Source: Zanthoxylum bungeanum | Taxonomy: Eukaryota; Streptophyta; Magnoliopsida; Sapindales; Rutaceae | Length of the DNA: 64,000 bases | NCBI GenBank assembly: GCA_019454045.1 | Contig: SKCR01051203.1 | Span: 62,001 to 126,000 of the forward strand | Direction of reading: 5' to 3' | Program-made: the position numbers and the translations under genes | Shown: positions 47,367-57,548 of the stretch, one piece after another | How positions within the stretch are numbered: the stretch's first letter is position 1 | How the letters are laid out: every line of letters starts with the position of its first letter | The notes under the pieces: generated by a model | Told to the model about the DNA's origin: nothing | Database searches by the model: none | The model's input: only the letters and a program-made list of their open reading frames with translations

Positions 47367-47766
47367 TGTTGGGCTTTCTAGGTCAAACCAAGATCATATT
47401 AAGCGATGAAAAGTGCGAATACATTAAAGTAAAATTGCGGAAATACTCACTTTGATCGGCTTTGCAATGCGATGACAACAACAAATTTTCTGCTCCAAGC
47501 TTCTCTTCTTTGTATGTTTCGGCCAAGGTCCCCTTGTTGGATCTTCAATCTCCAAGCTTTGTGAATGATTCCATGCTCATAGATGGGTTTCCCTATCACC
47601 TTTGTATGACCCCTTTAAGTGCTAGCTTTGGAAATTTTGCCACAAAATTTCCTTGTTCTTCATTTTTGTTCTCGGCAAAGGAGAAACAAAAGAGAGAAAA
47701 ATGGCTCCATTGCCGTGAGTGGGAGGGAGAGAGAGAGATGAAGTTGTGTGTTGTATATTTTGATTT
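47367..47766 (-). mobile_element. Copia-3 5' LTR, truncated
   Basis: TGTTGGGCTTTCTAGGTC..., matching the 3' LTR for 400 bp to TATTTTGATTT, then switches to copy D sequence at TTAATTAATTATCAAATGAG. Confidence 0.85.
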
Positions 47767-48642
47767 TTAATTAATTATCAAATGAGACTTTGACACATGT
47801 CATTTATATATGTATTTGTGATTTAATGTAAATAAAAATACATATATAATAATAATTATATTAATTAATTATTTAAATATTTAAATGTAAACTTTTTGAA
47901 TAATTAAATGATATAGTTTTTCCATAATTGTTGTGAAAAATAATTGATTATTATTGGTTACAAATGACATTATTTTATTAAGCTTTAAGTGTGCAAATTT
48001 GATTTGTCAAATTAAAGCTTATTATATTTAATAAGATTAAATTGCAAATAAATGACCATTTTACCTCTTGTAAGTCGGCAATGCAACTTTAAAAAGGGAA
48101 AAAAAATTCACTTTGAAGCTTGCCATGGTCGAAAATACTTCTCCAAATACTCTCCAATTTTTGTTTAATAAAACAAGGAAGAAAGTGAAGGAAAAATCAA
48201 GAAAAGCTTGAGGAAACAAGGAGAATTAAAGCTAATTCTTTATATCCCTAAGCTTGAAAAGCATGTTTCTTATTCTTGGTTTACTAGAATGGTTCTAGGG
48301 TTACTTACTTCTTAGAAATTGAGGCTTTTTGATTTGGAAGATGGATTTAAAGGCTTAATGCATGTGTAAAGTGATATTGAATGATATTATTGTAATATTT
48401 GTTCAATTTGATCATTTGATGATATGTTGCCATTCTAGAGAGTTATGACCACTCTTGTAATGCCTAAAATTGTTATTAGGTGCTTCAATTGTGGTGGCTT
48501 GGATTGGTGTTGTGATTAATTTGATTAATGTTGAAAAGTTGGATTAAAGCATGAAAATTTGACATTTTTGGTTTCCGGATCAGATCTGGAAATTCTGGGT
48601 TTATTATGATGAAAATGATGTCATATGAATGTATTGGATGTG
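47767..48642 (+). mobile_element. LTR-family copy D, second part
   Basis: Corresponds to B from about 14550 onward, including the unoccupied copia-2 target (ACTCTTGTAATG, 48452-48463). Ends at GGATGTG where gypsy-E starts. No gene. Confidence 0.75.
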
Positions 48643-49010
48643 TGATGAGTGGTAATTATATCACTATTTCCCACTTCTTTGGCCTAATATTTTATATAGT
48701 TTCTCGAGTTTTGTGAACGTTTTGATGTGTTTTATGTTGTTTTGTAGATAAATAAAGTTTCAGGACTCTTTGGAATCAAATCAGGGTCAAAATAGTGGAA
48801 AACAGATAAAATGGCAAAATTATCATTTTGAGCGTCGCGACCGCTAACGTGAGCCGGAGTCTGATAAAATACGCCAGACACATGTCACTATCACATGCTA
48901 CCGACAATCGACATCCCCACGTCAGCATAATCATTCAGCTGCCAGCGCTGCCGGGACATGTGTCAGCGGATCTGAAGTTTATGCCGCAATCAATGGCGCG
49001 TCGCGATGCG
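48643..49010 (+). mobile_element. Inverted U3 segment of a gypsy LTR
   Basis: Plus strand TGATGAGTGGTAATTATATC...TTTGATGTGTTTTATGTTG matches the minus-strand start of gypsy-1 LTRs. Contains palindrome sites at 48832 and 48998. It ends within or next to GCGCGTCGCGATGCGC and abuts the U5 end of the oppositely oriented LTR. Confidence 0.85.
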
Positions 49011-49588
49011 CATCACACGCGTATAACGCAAGCGCACGTATCGTTCAAGTAGTATAAAAATATCGATCCCACGAGGACTTAATTTCTATTGTTGTTATTA
49101 ATTATTGATACTATTTATTTACAAGTATCTAATTAAAGGGAGAAGAAAATGATTGCTTGATTGGTTGGTTGAATGTGGATTTGTTAAATAAATAAATAAA
49201 TACAAAAGAAAAGAAAATACTAAGGAAAATAAACACAAGACACAAATATCTATGGTTGTGATTCCACACAATATTTTTATAAAGATGAATTGATTCTTTT
49301 ATATTTGTGTAATAAATCAGTTTGCTAACATGAAATACGAAATTATGCAAAAGCCTATGTCGATGGTCAGATGCAAATACCCAATATAACCCAATTAATC
49401 AAATGTCTATGTTAACCAAGTTATCTGAATTCATTAAGTGCAAGTTCCAATTATGGTTACTCACGCCCGACAGGTATATTCCTATCCTGTAAGGAAATTT
49501 ATTAAAGGGTTATCTATCCTCAATGAAGATCGTGAGCTATTGAATCTAAGGCTGAAGCCTAAAATCCCTTTTCCAAGTTCATTTTAAG

Positions 49589-49720
49589 TAGACCCGGCCG
49601 GCGGTTCGGTTCTGGTTCGGAACCGAACCGAACCGGTTAAATCCGGTTCGGTTCCGATTCCACACTTAAGTGGAATCGGAACCTAAAACCGAACCGGAAC
49701 CGAACCGTTCGGTTCGGTTC
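49589..49720. repeat. hAT left subterminal GGTTCGG repeats
   Basis: Many direct and inverted copies of GGTTCGGTTCC/GGAACCGAACC. hAT transposases commonly bind short subterminal repeats. The right end (50885-51060) has the same words. Confidence 0.85.
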
Positions 49721-49938
49721 CGTTTATTTTTTATTTTTAATTAATTAAAATAAAAAAATGAGATTAAATTTATAAATAAATAAAAATTTATTACATTGAA
49801 GAGCTTGAGCTTAAATTTTTAAAAATTTAAGTTGCCTACGTATCCTCCAAGGGTGAGAGGAATCAAAGCTCACATAATTCCATTACAAGTTTTAATCTTT
49901 TAGACATATCCCCTTTGTAAATTATAATTTTTCAATTA

Positions 49939-50190
49939 TCAATCATCATTATCAGTTGATCCTTCGGCTCCGGTTCCGCTTGCACTTGTTGCAGAAGCAT
50001 TATCGAACAAATCTTCACAATCATCGGGGGCATCTTCTTGTTGTCTCAGATCAGCTCGAGTCCAATCATCCACACAAGCTGTTGCTTCTAGAGTGCTTGG
50101 ATGTAATGAAGATCGCCTAGCTTCCAATATATTACCTCCTAAGCTGAAGGCTTGCTCAACCGCAACGGTGGAAATAGTCCAATCATTCAC
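49939..50190 (-). pseudogene. hAT C-terminal dimerisation domain fragment
   Basis: The frame begins at ATG 50190 (overlapping the BED stop as ATGA) and reads STVAVEQAFSLGGNILEARRSSLHPSTLEATACVDDWTRADL, the conserved hATC helix block of Ac-like/RICESLEEPER-type transposases, then a Glu/Asp- and Ser-rich tail to the stop. The RNase H-like catalytic core that should precede it is missing. The hATC domain mediates dimerisation. It is out of frame with the BED part, so no fusion is made unless a frameshift occurs. Confidence 0.88.
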
Positions 50191-50438
50191 ACAACCGGAT
50201 GATGTTTTTCCATGTGCTTGATCATATTGCCGTATCCACCTGAAAATTTATAGATAACCCCACAATAGTTGCAAATTGCTCGTTGTGAACCATCTTCTAG
50301 GCGTTCCAAAGTAAAATGAATTTTGAAAATATCCGAGGACCGAGCCTTAACTTCTCTTCTCCGTGATTGTTCACTGACACTAGGGCCGCTCTCTTGAGTT
50401 GGCATATTTGACATAATGTTCTCAGATGAGCTTGCCAT
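50187..50438 (-). CDS. BED zinc-finger fragment of hAT transposase (83 aa)
   Basis: Start ATG at 50438 (MASSSENIMS). Residues about 34-80 form a BED finger: SDIFKIHF, CNYCG (C56, C59), then H75 and H79/H80 (IKHMEKHH). The basic stretch SRRREVKARS precedes it. BED fingers bind the transposon ends. The frame stops at HHPVV just after the finger, at the internal deletion point. If translated it would give a DNA-binding peptide without catalytic core that could compete with full transposase (inference). Confidence 0.75.
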   Translation of the reverse strand: MASSSENIMSNMPTQESGPSVSEQSRRREVKARSSDIFKIHFTLERLEDGSQRAICNYCGVIYKFSGGYGNMIKHMEKHHPVV

Positions 50439-50793
50439 TTTTCGTTTGAGAAATTAGGAAAAAAAATAAGAAAATTGAATAATTGCGATGCAAATGATAA
50501 CAAATTAACAACTAAATGAATTGAGATTGACTCAATCTGATTGAGAATAAGAATATAAGATTATAATAAGAGAATTGTATTGAAGTAAGATTGAGAATAA
50601 GAGATTTATAGAAAATGAGAGAGTTGAGAATTTGGTGTGATGAAATTATGAAAAATGAATCCTATTTATAGAATTTTAGAATTTTTTTGATACCAAAAAT
50701 GCCCCTAAATATAACTGTTTTATTACCGTTATTATGGGTACATTAGTAATTTTTATTTTATATAATAAAATTTTTTTTTTTAATTTTTTTTTG

Positions 50794-50907
50794 GCAGGGA
50801 GCCAAACGGCTCCCTGCATCCCCCAACGGCACTAGCCGTTGGGGGAATTAGTCCCCCAACGGCTAGTAGCCGTTGGGGGCCGTAGGGTTCATGTTGGAAC
50901 CCTACGG
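50794..50907. repeat. Four consecutive perfect hairpins in hAT
   Basis: GCAGGGAGCC-4-GGCTCCCTGC (50794-50817); CCCCCAACGGC-4-GCCGTTGGGGG (50820-50845); CCCCCAACGGCTA-1-TAGCCGTTGGGGG (50853-50879); CCGTAGGGTTC-6-GAACCCTACGG (50880-50907). They lie between the transposon's 5' end and the BED ORF, i.e. in its promoter/leader region. Confidence 0.9.
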
Positions 50908-51299
50908 TTCCAACAGGAACCCGACGGTTCCAACCGGAACCGTTTGGACCGGTTCGAGTTGGGGTGGAACCCCAACCGAACCGGAACCGGTTGGAACCGG
51001 AACCTTCCGGTTCCAACCGATTCGGTTCTGGTTCGGTTCCGATTCCGAACCGGAACCGTGGCCGGGTCTAATTTTAAGTTTACCATATCAATCTTATTGG
51101 TGATCAGGCAATAAGAAGCCTTAAGCTTAAGATTCAATAAACAAACTAAAGAATTACCATAATATAATTAAATCAATTATTAAGCTTGTTAATATTGTGT
51201 TTCATCATTTCCCTAGAATAAAAATAAAATATTGGGGTTATGGGATCCACTTTTAGAAATCTCACTTTATTATAATATGGAAATTGTCAGTGTTACCCA

Positions 51300-51710
51300 A
51301 TTAAATTGAACCAGCCATAAATGTGGTGTTATTATTTGTCCATAAACCAGCCATATAGGCGGTAATCATCTGTCACCTAAAGACCGACCTATAAGCGGTG
51401 TCACATTATGTTACATAATTAAAACCAGCCATTAAGGCGGTATCAACTTTTAATCCATATTAAATTACAATTTCCATATTATAAATTAAGTGAGATTAAT
51501 CTACCTTAACTATTTCTAATTTAGAAATCTCCCTTATTATAATATATAAATTTACGTGATAATTACCAACTGACCATATAGGCGGTATCCTGATTAAGTC
51601 AGATTTAATTAATTCCAATCGACCATATAAGCGGTATCATATTAAGTCAGGTTAAAATCAATTTAATTAAGTCCAACCGACCAATAAGGCGATGTCCAAT
51701 TAAGTCAGGT
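51300..51710. repeat. Degenerate 'ACCGACCATATAGGCGGTATC' tandem repeats
   Basis: About seven diverged units, each with CC(A/G)(A/C)C(C/T)... .GGCGGT and, in later ones, ATTAAGTCAGGTT. Gypsy-1 5' LTR has two units (23328-23410) and its 3' LTR none. Confidence 0.75.
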
Positions 51711-51829
51711 TTTAAGATAATTTATATATTATAATTGAGGGAGATTAATCTAAATTATAAAAGTAAAAAGCTTCACCCTTCCCCAGCAATAATTTAACTA
51801 CTAAACATAAAAGAAATAAAAAGTAAATA

Positions 51830-51965
51830 GATATAATAAATTACTGAAAGTAAAAATGCATAATTAAAAGTGCAGAAAAGTAAATTACTGAAAGTAAAAG
51901 TGCATAAAATAAATTACTGAAAGTAAAAGTGCATAATTAAAAGTGCTGAAAGTAAATAAATAAAG
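51830..51965. repeat. GTAAATTACTGAAAGTAAAAGTGCATAA tandem repeats
   Basis: Four or five imperfect units of about 30 bp in the gypsy-E LTR. A related shorter array is at 23160-23240. Confidence 0.75.
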
Positions 51966-52072
51966 AAAAATGCTTAAATTAAATTACAAAAACTTAAACA
52001 AACAAGATACAATCCTTAAGTCCCTATTAGGAACTCTAGGAAGGTATGAAAATTCAAATGAAATCGAGCAGA

Positions 52073-52133
52073 ATTTATAGGCACCAATAGGTCAGGCGCG
52101 TCGCAACGCGCACAACTTTGTGCTTCGCTACAC
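52073..52133 (-). promoter_or_regulatory. Gypsy-E LTR core promoter with paired palindrome
   Basis: TATAAAT (52079-52073) with palindrome GCGTCGCAACGC at 52098-52109 and a degraded partner GCTTCGCTACAC at 52122-52133. The 18-bp gap to TATA equals that in gypsy-1. Confidence 0.55.
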
Positions 52134-52149
52134 GCCGTTGATTGCGGCT

Positions 52150-53544
52150 CACCCCCAAACTTAACATTTTTCCAGTCCTCGAGCAAAACAATAAAATAAA
52201 ATAACATAAACATCTTTAAAATAAAATTAAACTAAGCCACTTTCGTAGGGATCACAGTTGCATTTAGCGTATGCAACAAGCCTTTAAACCCCTAGGTGTC
52301 CCTAGTGGACGAGTTGTAGTCTCGTGAGGGCTTACAGCGACGATACCCACAAACGTTTTATAAAAACAAAAAGATAATAGAACTAATACACACAAAAGCA
52401 AAGACAAGAGAAAATAAAATAATAAAATAATAGATATATAAATAACGTCCTCAGAGAATGTCTAGCATCAAAGTTAGAGGAACCTTTAAAATGCATACTT
52501 CAACTAAAATCCTTTCTTTTGAACAAAATATCTAAATCGGACTCAAAGTGTGTGTGAATAATTTTGCAAACAGCTTCGACTCTAAGTTATCAACTAGGTG
52601 ATTTCGTCTCAACTCTCAGTAGTTAATGGGTCAAACCAACCTGAGTATCTAAAATTGTTCTGTCTACTACAGTCAGTGCAGGTGAGGTATGTGATTTTTT
52701 TTATTTATTTATATACAACATCTTCAATCCATCTAGCGAGCTTTGGGTCAGTGACTCCCAAACCAGATGGCTTTAGGGCACTAGGTGTTAAGACACCCCT
52801 AAGGACTTAATCACTCGGATCTCGGATGTTTTATTAAACTAACACAAGTTTTCCCGTTTGACGCGAACTATCACTGCTTACTGAGGCAAGATGCCCGGTT
52901 ACTAAGTACTTGCTTGGTTTAGTTTAATTTTTTTTATTTTATTTTTATTTTTACATACCCCACATAATAAATAATTGTAGACAGAAACAGAAACTCAGAC
53001 AAACGGTCATTCATCAACCACCGATCATTTCGACTAGTCACTTTGTTAACTCCTTATTATCTAACTGCTTACAAAACTATTTTATAGTGTGTACAAGTCT
53101 GACCTAGATATGAAGTTCAAAATTGGGATAAAAGTGAAATTAGCATTTATCTTACTCCACTGGGACGCGTATCAAGAGTCCAAATAAATCAAGTCATTGG
53201 ACTTTTTTTTTAGCAAAATCAAGTCTTTTGACAAATAAATCCACTGGGACACGTATCAAGAGTTGACTCCTTACTCAGCCGTCTTTACTGGATTGACTTT
53301 TGATCCTCGCGATTTTGTCAAATTTATTCCGTGATAATCCCGCTTTCACTGGTTCGCTTTGCCTTAAAAATACTCAATCTATATTTTTCCTTGCAAAAAT
53401 AACACATAAAATTAAAAACTCAACAACATGTCTACACAAAATACAAAAATATAAATTTAAATAAAAATAAAATGTTTGTATGGGTTGCCTCCATGCTAGC
53501 GCTAAATTTTTCGTCTTCAGCCAGACGTGTCTGTCGTCAATCTG
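52150..53544 (-). mobile_element. Gypsy-E 3' internal noncoding region
   Basis: Starts with the polypurine tract complement (CACCCCCAAACTTAAC) and is colinear with gypsy-1 17309-21028 without S1. It ends at the GCTAGCGCTAAATTTTTCGTC block (about 53498) before the ORF stop. A partly duplicated 'CACTGGGACGCGTATCAAGAGT' segment occurs at 53158 and 53242. No gene. Confidence 0.8.
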
Positions 53545-53622
53545 TCAATGAGGTTTCAACGTCGTATTGGATGTCCGATTAAAGACAATCCCATTTGTGT
53601 TGCTTTTGAAGGGTCTCTTCCA
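53545..53622 (-). pseudogene. Gypsy-E gag-like ORF, C-terminal tail
   Basis: Last 26 codons of the gag-like ORF, separated from the rest by S2. They align with gypsy-1 21029-21106; the stop is at 53545-53547. Confidence 0.75.
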
Positions 53623-56243
53623 TGTTGGGGTTGGTGCTCAGAGCGCCAATCCAGACCGTATTTATGTCTGATTCATGAATATGAACAATCATTTTTTTCC
53701 ATAATATTACTTATTTATGGTTGCACCTCTTGTTTTTATATATGTGTTTGATCTGATTACGATTAGATTAAAACTAAATGTTGTTTAATGATATGTATAT
53801 ATTAGACAAAAAACCGATAATATATAATGTAGTACACAGTTACAAAGCTAGTTTGTAATTGACATTGGGAAGTGTCACTGCTAAATGTATATTATCAAAT
53901 ATAGTTCCTGGTCAAGATTCACTAACACGGGTCGGTTAGTCAAATCTGTTGAGACCAGTACATGTCGTATATCGAGACTTGGTCCGATGGTTTATCCCAA
54001 TGAACCATGAGTCTATGGAGACTCGTATAGACGTGTAGGTGTTTATAATAGATAAACACTGAATGAATCACCGAAGATTCTTAATGGATGGTACACCAAC
54101 GTCAATAAGAATCTTCTCGGGTTGAGTAGCATAGTGGTCCTTCGACTTGAGATACCACTGTGGATGTATGAGACATCCTCCACACTTAGATGGCAGTCAC
54201 GTCACCGATATATTTTGATCAGACCTCCGCCTGTTCGTTGAGTGTGGACCGATCCTCATGATATCATGTGTGTATCAAGATAGGATCCGTCAGTTCTGTG
54301 TACAGAGCATAGGTAGTCCATTTATGATTAGCAATCTGTTAAATCTGTGGCCACAGTATACTTCGGAAGTAAGTTCCGAGTGTTATTTAGAGATTGCTAA
54401 TAGATACGTCGACGGGATAATACCTATAGAGATTTGACGTTTACATCTATATCTCTGGTATTATCCGGATACCTGTGACGGAGGGATTATACGTATGCAA
54501 TGACCTCGACCTGTATGATTCAGCTAGTTTATCAGTGGTCGTCATAATTTACGGGTGGGTAAATTATGGATACGGAATTAGATTTTGTGACAGATATACC
54601 TGAATCTAGAGAGTCTCACTAATAAAATATACTCGTAGAGCACTAGGGCAACTTTTATGAATAATGGTGATTATTTATAAATCGTTTAAACGTTAAACGA
54701 AAGTTGCATGCAAACAGGCCAAACCGTCATTTCCTAATGAATGTGTATTTGTATTTAATATATGATATTATTAAATATACATTAATAAATTATCAAATAA
54801 AGGTATTTGACATATATCATTAATATATGTATTTGAGATATTTAAAGTAAATATAATACATATATTTGAGATATTTGTATTTAATTAATTATTTAATTAT
54901 TTAATTGTTAAATGATTAATATAATTAAAATATAAATATCTCACCAAATGATAAAGTTAGAAAATGATTATAAGTGTAAATTTTTGACTTTATACTTAAA
55001 GAAAAGGTTGTCAAAATGGTTTTGACTTCTTAAGATATTTGTTTTAAATTGTTTAAAATTGAAATATCAATTTCCTTTTCTTTTAACTAAATTCGGCCAA
55101 CACCCTAATTTAAATATAAGTGTTATATTTTTGAGTTGCTTTTGTTGACTTATGAATTTTCATTAAATGTGTAATGATAAAATTTGCAAGTTGTTTAAAG
55201 TAACTTTAATTGAAACAAAAAATATCTAGATATTTTATATACACCCTAAATTTCGGCCAAGGCAATTTTTGGAGGGTACATATTGTTTTGTTTCACTTTT
55301 AGGGTTTTATGAGTTCATAAGTTACCAAATAAACATAATAGAGCTGAGAGAAAAAGGCTTGGAGGCTAAAGAAGAAAGCTTGGAAAAATCATGTTTTTGT
55401 AAGTTTTTCTTTAAAGCTTTCAACATAGAAAATGTTTCTAACATCCTTGGCTTCATCTTGTGTTGCTTTGATGTTGTCTCTTCACTTATAGTTTATGTTT
55501 TAATTGGTTATGAACTAGGAAGAAAGATGTATGCATGTTTAGTTTCAAAGTGAGCTTGAAATGGTTTCATAAGCTCTCTTTTGATTTTTAGAAAATCAAA
55601 ATTTCCATTCTAGAGTTAGTAAGCCACTCATTGGTGACCTATAATTGTTCTAGAGTTGTTTCAAAGTGGTGAGGCTTGATTGGTGAAGTATTGAAGGGAT
55701 TAAAGTGTTGGATTTTGTAAATTTGTTGAAATTGGACAATTTGATGAAATTGAAAAAGTAGGGATCTTAACCCACTCCAAATTTGAGGATTTTCAAATAT
55801 GTGATGTATTATGGTATGAATATGATGCATGTAAAATTTTAGGTTAGTTGGATTTGATCTTGGCATGTTTTGAACAAAATGGATCAAATTGTAATTAATT
55901 GGAAATTTTGGGGTGCTCACGGCATTAGACTAAAAATTGTGGATTTGTGTGAAATCTGATTTTGATGCATTAGATGTGTTGAAAAATATTTTAGAAATGA
56001 TTTAGAATCATCCAAAATTATATTTGACAACTTTTGGACTAAAATGATCATTTTACAAAGTTTTGGGGCAATTCGGAAATTACCAAGAAATTTGATCTCA
56101 TGTGTAATTTTTCAGAATTTGATAATTGGATAATTAAATAAATAATTTTATTTAATTGATCCAAGAAAAAATTTTGAAATCGGAAAATTTTGATTTTCCA
56201 CTATTCCGCTGCGTTACCGATATTCCCCCTTAAAACCCCAACA
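53623..56243 (+). mobile_element. Solo LTR S2
   Basis: TGTTGGGGTTGG...AAACCCCAACA, 2621 bp, flanked by TTCCA (53618-53622, 56244-56248). The unoccupied site is in gypsy-1 at 21102-21106. Same family as S1. One plus-strand open frame, 55269-55553, looks random and is absent from S1. Noncoding. Confidence 0.9.
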
Positions 56244-57416
56244 TTCCAACGGTAAAGTGGCAAAAAGAATTTTGTCCCATTCAGTGCTTGTGCCACTTTT
56301 TTTTTTATCTTTGTCGCTCCAATGATTCCAGAAAGAAAATCAGGAGGTCTCGTATGGTGCTTGACTTGGAATGGAAATTCCATTCTGTCAAGCTTCTGGG
56401 TGATATCTTTGATCTGTACTCCCCGAAATAGTGATGTTTCTCTTGAATGTCCGAGATCTTCAATTTGGTCAGACATTTGCTCCTTCATTTGCTCTGTTTC
56501 TTCATCCACCTTTTCTTCACAGATGTATTTTAGGATTTCCTCGTTTGAGCTTTTCATGTGTCATTTGTGAAATGCATGCTCCATAAGTGTCAACCTGGGG
56601 ATGTACATATGTGTCTGTTTTTAGGTCTTCATCCTCTGATATGATTGGCTCAGGTATCTCTTCTTCAAACATTTATGCGATGTAACCTCCAAGATCTTCA
56701 TTTTGAGGATATATAGTTTCATCCTCACTTTTTGTTGGTGCAAACAGCTCTACTTCTTCATCTTCGTCAGAGTCCGAATAATAAAAATCAAATTGAGTCT
56801 TTGTTGGTTCGGGCTCCTGAACTGATACCACAAATTCCTGATACTGCTCAGCCTCATATTCTGCTAAAGTGTCATGGTGAAAAGCTTGGTACTCGAAGGC
56901 TTTGTTAGTTTCATCTGAAAATGCTTCTTAAGATACGTATCTCTGGTTTTCTGTTAATTGTCTAATTTGATCTGTCATCTTCTGTATGGATTCAGCTTGA
57001 CTCTTAATTTGTGCATCAGTTTGAGCTTCATGTTCCTTTAACCAATCTTTGAGCATGTGAATCATCTGATCTTCCTCTGATGGTTCTGGTTCTTGATGAA
57101 GATCATAGATGGATGGTGGATAAGATGGAAAATATGGTTCAGTGAAATATGATGGTTCTTCGTACTTTGAATGATTTCGATAATTCTGCCACCCTGAAAG
57201 GTATATGCATTGATCACTCGGGTGCTTACCATAGCATTTTTCACATCTCCCCATTGCGTTCTGTTGAGCAAATGTAGTATTGCTTGGTTCTGGCATCCAG
57301 TGATAGTTTTTGAGCTGGACAACAGGCCTCATAAAATCAGACTGTCGCTCCCTGATTTGGGGTGTATTTTCTTCTAGTAAAGCTTGTAATCTTTCAATCT
57401 CCCAATAATGTTCCAT
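56244..57416 (-). pseudogene. Gypsy-E gag-like ORF, main part
   Basis: Starts MEHYWEIERLQ at 57416, with knuckle CEKCYGKHPSDQC (CX2CX3HX4C kept), the Ser/Tyr/Pro-rich segment and the HMLKDWLKEHEAQTDAQI helix. A stop is reached at 56928 and the acidic middle is broken. 56244-56557 again matches (YICEEKVDEETEQMKEQMSD ... VQIKDITQKLDRM ... FFLPLYRW). S2 cuts the end. Its similarity to gypsy-1 at protein level is high around the knuckle and the C-terminal domain. Confidence 0.82.
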
Positions 57417-57524
57417 TTTTCAACTACCTGAAAACAAAAGAAGGAAATAAAAATTACAGATAAAAAGAAAATTAGATACAAGTAAATTAGATAGGTTCAA
57501 AATTAATAACTCAAGAAAAATAAG

Positions 57525-57542
57525 TCCCCGACAACGGCGCTA
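57525..57542 (-). other. Gypsy-E primer binding site (tRNA-Asp, two mismatches)
   Basis: Minus strand TAGCGCCGTTGTCGGGGA: two C-to-T-type changes from the gypsy-1 site, both consistent with deamination of methylated cytosine. Confidence 0.8.
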
Positions 57543-57548
57543 AAAACT

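Larger units (their letters stand above)
39375..47766 (-). mobile_element. Copia-3: second copy of the copia-2 family
   Basis: 3' LTR 39375-41337 (TGTTGGGTTTTCTAGG...TGTCCAACA), degenerate internal region, tRNA-Met primer site 47353-47365, 5' LTR from 47367 truncated at about 47766. The outer 5' LTR and about 0.5 kb of host copy D are deleted, so no target duplication can be checked. Lacks T1 at 45268. Confidence 0.88.
49589..51070 (-). mobile_element. Internally deleted hAT DNA transposon
   Basis: 1482 bp, flanked by the 8-bp duplication ATTTTAAG (49581-49588 and 51071-51078), the hAT hallmark. Terminal inverted repeats TAGACCCGGCC (11 bp perfect), continuing into GGTTCGG/GGTTCCGG subterminal repeats. 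The uninterrupted site is at 58128-58135. Encodes only a BED finger and a hATC tail, so it is non-autonomous. Confidence 0.95.
49011..52149 (-). mobile_element. Gypsy-E 3' LTR lacking U3 start (contains hAT)
   Basis: From CACGCGTATAACGCAAGCGC (U5 end, first ~14 bases missing) to GATTGCGGCT, directly against the polypurine tract complement CACCCCCAAAC. The expected CACTCATCA end and the G-box region are absent. Contains TATAAAT (52079-52073) and, 18 bp upstream of it, GCGTCGCAACGC (52098). Interrupted by the hAT at 49589-51070. Confidence 0.8.

Noticed and set aside
55269..55553. 94-codon plus-strand frame in S2
   Set aside because: Absent from the otherwise similar S1; composition looks random.
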